Notes under the pieces: model-generated
Database searches by the model: none
What the model was told of the DNA's origin: nothing
Seen by the model: the letters and a program-made list of their open reading frames with translations, nothing else
Assembly (NCBI GenBank): GCA_030614505.1
Contig: JAUWTX010000145.1
Location: 1 to 5,917 of the forward strand
DNA length: 5,917 nucleotides
Origin: Desulfuromonadales bacterium
Lineage (GTDB): Bacteria; Desulfobacterota; Desulfuromonadia; Desulfuromonadales; BM103
Direction: 5' to 3'
Made by a program: the position numbers and the translations under genes
Shown: in pieces, positions 1 to 5,917 of the stretch
How positions within the stretch are numbered: the stretch's first letter is position 1
Layout of the letters: the number at the start of each line of letters is the position of its first letter

Positions 1-193
1 GTACCTGCTCTCTTTCAGTTATAAGGGTGCTGGCCCTGCCCGAGTTACAACGCCAAGAAGGTTGTCCTGTTTGGGCGAACTACTGAGCAGAAACATCCTC
101 TATTCCGTCCCGCACCGACAATATTACTAAATTCTTTGCTACCAAGCGACTCGTATTTCGATGTCCCAGTAACAGCTTCCCGGTGCTTACTGC

Positions 194-1141
194 TCAAACC
201 TGCTTGGCAGGAGATACAGACGAATAGATCGCTTCGGGACGGGTTCCCGGCTTGCCCTCTGTGTCGTTGTGATAGAAACGCTGGGTCGGGTAGGCGAAGT
301 CGATATCGTCATGGGCGGCGAAAGCATCGAGGATATCTTCCCATATCTCCTGTTCCGATCCTCGACGTCTTCGTGGTTCGCAGAGATAACGGATCGTAAG
401 CATGACACCACAGTCTTTGACCGTGGTGTACACCATCGGTGTCAACTTCGAATAGAAAATCATGAATTTTTTGGCTGCTTCCCGCAATTTCCGGGCAGCA
501 GAATCGCTGAGCGATGTCCCATGTCGTTGGGCAATGTCATCAAGCAATTGCTTCGCTTTGCGCCAGTCGCTTTCGAAAGTGACCAGAACCGGAATTTCGT
601 TCCAGATATACTGAAACCCCTGGCTGTAGTTGGCGAGGACGTCGGTAAATATCTTGCCGTTGGGAATGTGAATTATGCGTCCGGTGCTCTGGTCGGAATC
701 GACCCAGTTGCCGATCTCCATCAGGCTGAACATGAATATCCGTTGATCGATGACATCGCCGCGATTGTCGCCGAGCTGGACACGGTCGCCAACTTTGAGT
801 GGTTGACGCCAGAGGATGAACGCCCAACCGGCCAAGTTGATCAGTGGGGTCTGCAAGGCAATCGCCAAACCGGCGGAGAGTAGACCAAGATAGGTTGAAA
901 CCGCTTGAAAACCGGCGAACCAGATGCGGCCAATCACCAGGAAAGCAAGGGGATAGGTGCTATAGGCGACAGTCTTGCGGATGCGGTACTGAACCTGGAC
1001 ATCCTTGCCACGCAGGAAAACAATCAGGATGAGACGACGAATCACCCAGAAGAATACGATGGCCAGAATCGTATAAAAAATCTTGCTTTCCAGAAATTGA
1101 CCACTGAAAAACTGATCGCTTAAGGTCTCAAGGTTATCCAC
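194..1141 (-). CDS. MscS-family mechanosensitive ion channel
   Basis: A 315-residue inner-membrane protein, predicted to open under membrane tension and release small solutes on hypo-osmotic shock. Three hydrophobic segments are visible: about residues 20-43, 58-78 and 80-113. The third is rich in Gly, Ala and Leu (SAGLAIALQTPLINLAGW, 89-106) and is the pore-lining helix of the family. It runs into the beta domain through KVGDRVQLGD (116-125). The family signature IPNGKIF lies at 159-165. A soluble alpha/beta C-terminal domain follows (about 180-290), with a basic patch CEPRRRRGSEQEIW (254-267) and a polar tail. The start is GTG at 1141: an in-frame TAA lies three codons upstream, there is no early ATG, and a Shine-Dalgarno-like AGAAGGGG (1154-1161) stands 12 bases upstream. 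The gene lies 75 bases downstream of lon on the same strand. The loop before IPNGK is longer than in E. coli MscS, which points to a distinct subfamily. The family call is firm; gating properties and physiological role are inferred. Confidence 0.93.
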   Translation of the reverse strand: MDNLETLSDQFFSGQFLESKIFYTILAIVFFWVIRRLILIVFLRGKDVQVQYRIRKTVAYSTYPLAFLVIGRIWFAGFQAVSTYLGLLSAGLAIALQTPLINLAGWAFILWRQPLKVGDRVQLGDNRGDVIDQRIFMFSLMEIGNWVDSDQSTGRIIHIPNGKIFTDVLANYSQGFQYIWNEIPVLVTFESDWRKAKQLLDDIAQRHGTSLSDSAARKLREAAKKFMIFYSKLTPMVYTTVKDCGVMLTIRYLCEPRRRRGSEQEIWEDILDAFAAHDDIDFAYPTQRFYHNDTEGKPGTRPEAIYSSVSPAKQV

Positions 1142-1144
1142 AGT

Positions 1145-1154
1145 GCATTAATGC
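1145..1154. repeat. 10-bp perfect palindrome in the ribosome-binding spacer
   Basis: GCATTAATGC reads the same on both strands. It sits between the Shine-Dalgarno site and the GTG start of the channel gene. It could be a small operator half or chance: a 10-bp AT-cored palindrome is not rare in several kilobases. No second copy was noticed in the window. Confidence 0.3.
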
Positions 1155-1161
1155 CCCTTCT
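1154..1161 (-). promoter_or_regulatory. Shine-Dalgarno site for the channel gene (long spacing)
   Basis: AGAAGGGG on the minus strand lies 12 bases before the GTG at 1141. The spacing is longer than the usual 5-9 bases, but no alternative in-frame start exists because of the upstream TAA. The spacer is almost entirely a 10-bp palindrome. The long spacing together with GTG suggests modest translation; this is inference. Confidence 0.5.
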
Positions 1162-1179
1162 GAATGCCGCCTGGTCTCT

Positions 1180-1209
1180 ATGATAAACGTCTGCAATCAA
1201 GTGTACCAA
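1180..1209 (-). promoter_or_regulatory. Candidate sigma-70-type promoter for the channel gene
   Basis: On the minus strand TTGGTA (1204-1209, 4 of 6 matches to TTGACA) is followed after 18 bases by TATCAT (1180-1185, 5 of 6 matches to TATAAT). Transcription would start near 1173, giving a leader of about 30 bases with the Shine-Dalgarno site inside it. The element lies entirely in the lon-channel gap, so the channel could be expressed independently of lon. The match is found by eye only. Confidence 0.35.
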
Positions 1210-1216
1210 CGAAAAA

Positions 1217-3649
1217 TCAGAATGCTATCTTGTAGACATCATTGAATGTCTTCACAAAATGAGCCTCAAGGCCCTCTTTCAGGTAGTCGGGCAGATCTTC
1301 AAAGTCCTTGCGGTTGTCATTTGGGAAAATGAGCGTCTTCAGTCCGGATCTGCGTGCAGCAATCGTCTTTTCCTTGAGACCACCGATTGGCAGAACGCGG
1401 CCGGTCAGAGTCAGCTCCCCGGTCATGGCGAGTTTCTTCTTGACTGTTTTCCCGGTGATCATCGACACCATGGCGGTGGCCATAGTGATGCCTGCCGACG
1501 GGCCGTCTTTGGGTGTGGCACCGGCCGGGACATGCAGATGAATGAAATGCGTGTCAAAAAAGTCTGCGTTACCACCATAATCGGCAACATGAGCCATGAT
1601 GTAGGAATAAGCGATTTCTGAACTCTCGACCATCACCTTGCCGAGTTGCCCTGTCTGTTTGAACCCCTTGCTTTTGGCCAGCATGGCTACTGCTTCGATC
1701 TGCAGGGTGGCGCCGCCGAGGCTGGTCCAAGCTAACCCTGTGACCACGCCGGAGACTCCTTCGAAGATTTCGTCGGCGGTAAAGATCGGTTTTTCGAGAT
1801 AATTCTCCAGGTCCCGTTTGCTGACTGATATTTTCTCCAGGGTTTCGTCTTCGGCAAAGGCCATAGCTGCACGCCGCAGGATCTTTTTGATCTGCTTCTC
1901 AAGATTGCGCACTCCCGCCTCTCGGGCGTAGCCTTCAACGATCTGTCTGAGCGCTGCTTTCCGGATCGTCACCTGGCTACGCTTCAGGCCATGGTTTTCG
2001 AGAGCCTTGGGGATCAGGTAGCGTTTGGCAATCTCGAGTTTTTCCTCAAGGATGTAACCGGACAGGCGCAAGACCTCCATGCGGTCGAGCAAGGGCCGGG
2101 GGATGGTGTCCAGCTGGTTTGCCGTAGTGATAAAAAGCACATTGGAAAGATCGAAGGGGACATCGAGATAGTGATCTCGAAAACTGTCGTTCTGCTCTGG
2201 GTCAAGAATCTCAAGCAGGGCCGAGGCCGGATCGCCCTGGAAGGAGGCACCGATTTTGTCGATCTCATCGAGCATCACGACCGGGTTGGCTGTGCCGACT
2301 GTCTTCATTGCCTGAATGAACTTGCCCGGCATGGCGCCGATGTAAGTACGACGGTGACCCTTGATTTCTGCCTCATCGCGCATGCCGCCAAGGGAAAAGC
2401 GAAAGAACTTCCGACCTAGGGCATCTGCAACGCTATGCCCAATCGATGTTTTGCCGACCCCGGGAGGACCGACCAGGCAGAGAATCGATCCGGAGATATC
2501 ACCCTTCATTTTGCCCACGGCGATAAATTCAAGGATACGTTCCTTGACGTCTTTAAGACCGTAGTGGTCTCGGTCGAGAATTCGCCGGGCTCGGGTGATA
2601 CTGTAGGAATCCTTACTGAAAACACCCCAGGGGAGAATAGTCAGCCAGTCAAGATAGTTGCGGCTGACATTGTACTCGGGCGAGGTCGGTTCGATCAGTT
2701 GGAGTTTCTCCATCTCATCTTCAACCGCTCGTTCCGCCTCCTCGTTAAGTGTCAGCTTCTTGAGTCGTTTCTGGAACTTCTCGATTTCCGTGTCTTTGCC
2801 TTCTTTTTCCAGCCCCAATTCCTGTTTGATTGCTTTAAACTGTTCGCGCAGGAAGAACTCGCGCTGTTGGGCGGAGATCTTCTCCTCAATCTGTTTGGAA
2901 ATTTTGGTCTGCAGGCGGGAGACTTCCAACTCCTTTTTGAGCAGCACCAGAGTCTTGTCAATACGTTTACGTACATCGAGGGTAGCCAGAATCTCTTGTA
3001 ACAGCTGGCCGTCTGCAGTAGTCAGGTTAGCGGCAAAATCAGCCAGACGTCCTGGGTCATCAAGGCTGGAGCGATTGAGAAAGAGCTTGATCTCTTCACT
3101 GTAAAGCGGGTTGATCTGGACGAGTTCTTTCAGGGTCGAAAGGATCGCCATTGAATAGGCACGTAGTTCCGGATTGTCTGAAAGCTCCGTGGCAAAGTGA
3201 TAGCGCACCTGAGCATAGAGGGTGCCACCTCTTTCATGGATTTCCTCAATAACAAAGCGTTCGAGGCTGTTGACCAGCACGTGTGCAGCGTTTTTCTCGG
3301 TGTGCAGCACCTTAACGATCTTGGCGGCGACGCCTACCTGGTGCAGATTGTCAACTCCATCTTCTCTGTCAAAATCGCGGGTCATAACCAGGCCGATGGT
3401 CTGGGCCTGGTGTTCCATTGCCTGATGCATAGCGGCCACCTGGGCCTGGCCGTTGAGAACCAGGGGGATCATGATGCCGGGAAAGGCCGGGCGCGGGCGC
3501 AGAGGAATAATCGGCAGGCCGGTAGGCAGGATGTCCGAGGCAACCACCAGTCCCCCCGCGTTGGCGTGTTCCTCGATAATTTCGGTTATTTTTTCATGAT
3601 CGATTTCGAAGTCGGGCATCAGATCATTGGATTGTTCTTCATCAGACAT
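1217..3649 (-). CDS. lon: ATP-dependent endopeptidase Lon (LonA type)
   Basis: An 810-residue cytoplasmic AAA+ serine protease that unfolds and degrades misfolded and regulatory proteins. Residues 1-42 are an acidic extension. The LON substrate-binding domain begins at LPIIPLRPRPAFPG (45-58). A charged helical, coiled-coil-like stretch spans about 232-320 (REFFLREQFKAIKQELG, 263-279). The AAA+ module shows Walker A GPPGVGKTS (394-402), Walker B VVMLDEID (457-464), sensor-1-like Asn511 and candidate arginine finger R523. The protease domain has KDGPSAG with catalytic Ser718, and GGLKEK with Lys761; their 43-residue spacing equals that of E. coli Ser679/Lys722. The ATG at 3649 is supported by AAGGAG (3658-3663) 8 bases upstream. 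The protein is about 25 residues longer than E. coli Lon (784), with the extra length at the N terminus. It is divergent from polA and upstream of the channel gene. The N-terminal motif recalls secondary Lon paralogues such as Pseudomonas AsrA, so it may not be the only Lon in the genome; that is inference from memory. Confidence 0.97.
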   Translation of the reverse strand: MSDEEQSNDLMPDFEIDHEKITEIIEEHANAGGLVVASDILPTGLPIIPLRPRPAFPGIMIPLVLNGQAQVAAMHQAMEHQAQTIGLVMTRDFDREDGVDNLHQVGVAAKIVKVLHTEKNAAHVLVNSLERFVIEEIHERGGTLYAQVRYHFATELSDNPELRAYSMAILSTLKELVQINPLYSEEIKLFLNRSSLDDPGRLADFAANLTTADGQLLQEILATLDVRKRIDKTLVLLKKELEVSRLQTKISKQIEEKISAQQREFFLREQFKAIKQELGLEKEGKDTEIEKFQKRLKKLTLNEEAERAVEDEMEKLQLIEPTSPEYNVSRNYLDWLTILPWGVFSKDSYSITRARRILDRDHYGLKDVKERILEFIAVGKMKGDISGSILCLVGPPGVGKTSIGHSVADALGRKFFRFSLGGMRDEAEIKGHRRTYIGAMPGKFIQAMKTVGTANPVVMLDEIDKIGASFQGDPASALLEILDPEQNDSFRDHYLDVPFDLSNVLFITTANQLDTIPRPLLDRMEVLRLSGYILEEKLEIAKRYLIPKALENHGLKRSQVTIRKAALRQIVEGYAREAGVRNLEKQIKKILRRAAMAFAEDETLEKISVSKRDLENYLEKPIFTADEIFEGVSGVVTGLAWTSLGGATLQIEAVAMLAKSKGFKQTGQLGKVMVESSEIAYSYIMAHVADYGGNADFFDTHFIHLHVPAGATPKDGPSAGITMATAMVSMITGKTVKKKLAMTGELTLTGRVLPIGGLKEKTIAARRSGLKTLIFPNDNRKDFEDLPDYLKEGLEAHFVKTFNDVYKIAF

Positions 3650-3685
3650 GCAATCAACTCCTTATAGGAAAGACAATTCTCTGAA

Positions 3686-3714
3686 AAGCTAATCATTTCA
3701 ATAGACATTGTCAA
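3686..3714 (-). promoter_or_regulatory. Candidate lon promoter with consensus -35
   Basis: On the minus strand a perfect TTGACA (3709-3714) is followed after 17 bases by TAGCTT (3686-3691), a weak -10 with 3 of 6 matches. Transcription would begin near 3679, about 30 bases before the lon ATG, leaving room for the AAGGAG site. I see no sigma-32-like element and no CIRCE inverted repeat here. The weak -10 may mean an activator is needed or that another sigma factor is used; this is inference. Confidence 0.45.
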
Positions 3715-3737
3715 CCTCGTGAATGGGTGAAAGAAAG

Positions 3738-3753
3738 AAAAAAGGTTTTTTTT
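3738..3753. other. A6-GG-T8 tract in the divergent lon-polA region
   Basis: Six A residues (3738-3743), GG, then eight T residues (3746-3753), preceded by further short A runs from 3731. It lies about 24 bases upstream of the lon -35 and about 43 bases upstream of the polA -35. Such tracts can bend DNA or act as UP-like elements for RNA polymerase. It cannot serve as a hairpin terminator, since the loop would be two bases, and no gene ends into it. The role is inferred. Confidence 0.35.
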
Positions 3754-3796
3754 AATCAGTGACCGCACAGGTTGGTAAAATCCATTCCTTCATTCT

Positions 3797-3824
3797 TTGT
3801 CTTCATGCCAACTTGTGAAATAAT
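3797..3824 (+). promoter_or_regulatory. Candidate polA promoter
   Basis: TTGTCT (3797-3802, 4 of 6 matches to TTGACA) is followed after 16 bases by AATAAT (3819-3824, 5 of 6 matches to TATAAT). Transcription would begin near 3831, giving a leader of about 28 bases that contains the AAGGAGA ribosome-binding site. It was identified by eye in an AT-rich region where chance matches are common. Confidence 0.4.
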
Positions 3825-3858
3825 ACATTGCTAATTTATTGCAAAGGAGATCTGCCCA

Positions 3859-5917
3859 ATGTCAAATCAGCCCCAGCGGCTTTTTCTGATCGATGGTTCG
3901 AGCTATATCTATCGCGCCTATTATGCTATCCGCCACCTCAGCAACTCGCAGGGGATGGCGACCAACGCCATTTATGGGTTCACCAACATGCTCCTCAAGG
4001 TGATGCGTGAACAGCAGCCAGATCGGCTGGCCGTCATTTTTGACAGTAAGGGGCCGACCTTCCGTAAGGAAATTTATCCTGAATATAAGGCTAACAGGTC
4101 GGCTATGCCTGAGGATCTGGTGCCGCAGATTCCCTATATCAAGCGGGTGGTGGATGCTTTTAACCTGCCAGGGATCGAAAAGTCTGGTTATGAGGCGGAC
4201 GACATCATCGCCACTCTCGCTAAAAAGTTCGCTGCCAAAGGAATGGAAGTGACCGTGGTTACCGGTGACAAGGATATGATGCAGCTCGTCAACGATCGTG
4301 TCCGCCTGCTCGACACGATGAAGGACAAAATCTCTGGCCCGGCAGAAGTAGCCGAACGTTTCGGTGGTGCGGACAAGGTTGTCGAGGTTCAGGCGCTCTC
4401 TGGTGACAGTTCAGACAATATCCCGGGGGTCCCGGGAATCGGCGAGAAAACAGCCAAGGCTTTGATCGACGAATTCGGTGACATTGAAACCCTGCTGGCC
4501 AGTCTCGATCAGCTTAAGGGCAAGCGCCGTGAAAACCTGGAAAATTTTGCCGATCAGGCTCGTCTGTCGAAGCGTCTGGTCACCCTGGTTGATGATCTCG
4601 ATCTTGATGTTGATGATAATGACTTTGTTTTGATCGAACCGAACCGCGATGCTCTGACGGAGCTTTTTAAAGAATGCGAGTTTCCCAAACTGCTGCAAGA
4701 GTTCTCTGTGGCTGCACGTGCCAGCGTCAGTGGTGAAGGCTACCATTCTGTTCTGAACGAAGCTGAGCTGATGGAGATGGTCGCCGTGCTTGAGAAGGCG
4801 GAATGCTTTGCTTTTGATACCGAGACGACCGGCCTGGATCCCTTGCGTGTCGATCTGGTCGGGCTTTCATTTGCCGTGACTCCCGGTGAAGCATGGTATG
4901 TGCCGGTTGGGCATCGCTACCTTGGCGTACCGGAACAGTTGCCCCTCGACACTGTCCTCTCGGCAATCAGACCGCTGCTGGCTTCGGATTGTCACTTGAA
5001 GATTGGTCAGAATCTCAAATACGACATGCTGGTGTTGGCCCGGGCCGGAGTTGAAGTCAGAGAACCGCTCTACGACACCATGCTGGCCAGCTATCTCGCC
5101 AATTCGGCTGCCAAGTCCCATGGTATGGACAATCTGGCCGCCGAATTGCTCGACTATCGAACTATCAGCTACAGCGAGGTTGCCGGCAGTGGTAAGAAGC
5201 GGATCTGCTTTGATGAGGTCGAAGTCGAGAAGGCGACGGTTTATGCCGCCGAGGATGCAGATATCACCTTACGGCTCTACGAAAAGCTCGTGCCGATGGT
5301 TGCCGAGCAGGAGCAGGAGAAACTTTTTAATGACGTAGAGATGACCCTGCTGCCGATCCTGGTTGGGATGGAGCAGGCCGGTATTCGCATCGATCCTGAA
5401 TTTCTTGGCGGGCTCTCAGCCGAGATGGCAAAAAAACTTGCCGTGCTCGAGAAGCAGATTCATGAGTTGGCCGGAGTCTCTTTCAATATTGGTTCCCCGA
5501 TACAGCTTGGCGAAGTGCTCTTTGAGCGACTTGGCTTGCCAAAGGGCAAGAAGACCAAGACCGGCTGGTCGACTGATGTTGAAGTTTTGAACAAGCTGGC
5601 TGAGGAGCATGAGATCACCGCGAAAATTCTTGATTTTCGTTCCCTGTCCAAGCTGAAGGGAACCTATACTGATGCTCTACCGAAACTAATCCATCCAGAG
5701 ACTGGACGGATTCATACCAGCTTCAACCAGGCAGTCACGGCTACAGGACGGCTTTCTTCGAGTAACCCAAATCTGCAGAACATTCCAATCCGCACCGAGG
5801 AAGGTCGGCGAATCCGTGAAGGATTTATCCCTTCCGATGGCTGTTTGATGCTCTCGGCAGACTACTCCCAGGTTGAATTGCGCGTCCTCGCCCACATGGC
5901 CGATGAACCGGCTCTCA
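3859..5917 (+). CDS. polA: DNA polymerase I, N-terminal 686 residues (cut by window edge)
   Basis: Family A polymerase for gap repair and Okazaki-fragment processing. ATG at 3859 follows AAAGGAGA (3843-3850) by 8 bases. The 5' nuclease domain (about 1-290) shows LIDGSS (Asp12), FDSKG (Asp62), YEADD (Glu112, Asp114, Asp115), TGDKD (Asp137, Asp139), GDSSDN (Asp183, Asp186) and the helix-hairpin-helix GVPGIGEKTA (190-199). The 3'-5' exonuclease domain (about 298-490) is intact: FDTETTGLD (Asp320, Glu322), QNLKYD (Asp389) and YAAEDAD (Tyr462, Asp466). Proofreading is therefore predicted, unlike in Taq-type enzymes. The polymerase domain starts near 510, with TGRLSSSNPNLQNIP (629-643) and motif A SADYSQVELR (666-675; metal ligand Asp668, Glu673). 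The offset to E. coli PolA is a constant 37 residues from here, so the full protein should be about 890 residues. The O-helix and motif C lie beyond the window. The frame is open to the last base with no frameshift. Confidence 0.98.
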   Translation, partial: MSNQPQRLFLIDGSSYIYRAYYAIRHLSNSQGMATNAIYGFTNMLLKVMREQQPDRLAVIFDSKGPTFRKEIYPEYKANRSAMPEDLVPQIPYIKRVVDAFNLPGIEKSGYEADDIIATLAKKFAAKGMEVTVVTGDKDMMQLVNDRVRLLDTMKDKISGPAEVAERFGGADKVVEVQALSGDSSDNIPGVPGIGEKTAKALIDEFGDIETLLASLDQLKGKRRENLENFADQARLSKRLVTLVDDLDLDVDDNDFVLIEPNRDALTELFKECEFPKLLQEFSVAARASVSGEGYHSVLNEAELMEMVAVLEKAECFAFDTETTGLDPLRVDLVGLSFAVTPGEAWYVPVGHRYLGVPEQLPLDTVLSAIRPLLASDCHLKIGQNLKYDMLVLARAGVEVREPLYDTMLASYLANSAAKSHGMDNLAAELLDYRTISYSEVAGSGKKRICFDEVEVEKATVYAAEDADITLRLYEKLVPMVAEQEQEKLFNDVEMTLLPILVGMEQAGIRIDPEFLGGLSAEMAKKLAVLEKQIHELAGVSFNIGSPIQLGEVLFERLGLPKGKKTKTGWSTDVEVLNKLAEEHEITAKILDFRSLSKLKGTYTDALPKLIHPETGRIHTSFNQAVTATGRLSSSNPNLQNIPIRTEEGRRIREGFIPSDGCLMLSADYSQVELRVLAHMADEPAL

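Noticed and set aside
22..45. GC-rich inverted repeat near the left edge as a terminator or tRNA fragment
   Set aside because: Pairing is limited to about four bases (AGGG/CCCT), there is no T run, and no cloverleaf arms could be assembled.
199..211. CCTGC-TTG-GCAGG hairpin at the 3' end of the channel gene
   Set aside because: The stem is only five base pairs, lies within the last codons and has no adjacent T run.
269..883. 204-codon plus-strand ORF opposite the channel gene
   Set aside because: Antisense shadow of a well-supported membrane protein; the translation has no recognisable domain.
1212..1251. Possible terminator at the 3' end of lon
   Set aside because: An inverted repeat AGACAT/ATGTCT (1234-1239 and 1246-1251) has only six AT-rich pairs, lies inside the coding sequence, and is separated by about 17 bases from the T run at the stop codon. 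It is too weak to call.
2435..3001. 188-codon plus-strand ORF inside lon
   Set aside because: It lies wholly antisense to an intact Lon with all catalytic motifs. Its composition (runs of Phe, Leu and Gln) is what antisense reading of charged helices gives, and there is no ribosome-binding site of note.
3731..3753. A-tract/T-tract as an intrinsic terminator
   Set aside because: A hairpin would have a two-base loop and only A-T pairs, and no gene on either strand reads into it.
4411..4746. 111-codon minus-strand ORF inside polA
   Set aside because: Antisense to the conserved 5' nuclease and exonuclease region; no motifs and no independent signals.

Overview
The window holds three protein genes and looks like ordinary housekeeping chromosome. 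Base composition is roughly balanced (about 50% GC by eye) and codon use looks even across the genes. The proteins are Gram-negative-like. The Lon has a long acidic N-terminal extension, and PolA keeps all three enzymatic modules. From memory of similar proteins, a Desulfuromonadales-type anaerobe (Desulfuromonas, Pelobacter or Geobacter relatives) fits best. That placement is an inference, not something the sequence proves.

Layout: positions 1-193 show no gene I can support. On the minus strand, 194-1141 encodes an MscS-family mechanosensitive channel with a GTG start. A 75-base gap follows, holding a candidate promoter and a 10-bp palindrome. Also on the minus strand, 1217-3649 encodes an ATP-dependent protease Lon of 810 residues, with the AAA+ motifs and the Ser-Lys dyad intact. 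A 209-base AT-rich divergent intergenic region (3650-3858) has candidate promoters on both strands and an A6-GG-T8 tract. On the plus strand, polA (DNA polymerase I) begins at 3859 and runs off the right edge after 686 codons, just past polymerase motif A.

Functionally, Lon degrades damaged and regulatory proteins. PolA does gap filling, Okazaki-fragment processing and repair. The channel releases solutes when membrane tension rises. They are not one pathway; the most one can say is that all three serve maintenance and stress tolerance. lon and the channel gene may be partly co-transcribed, because I see no convincing terminator between them, although the channel also has a plausible promoter of its own. 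I found no mobile element, CRISPR array, RNA gene or unknown multi-gene system here. The findings are modest points about protein subfamily and regulation.
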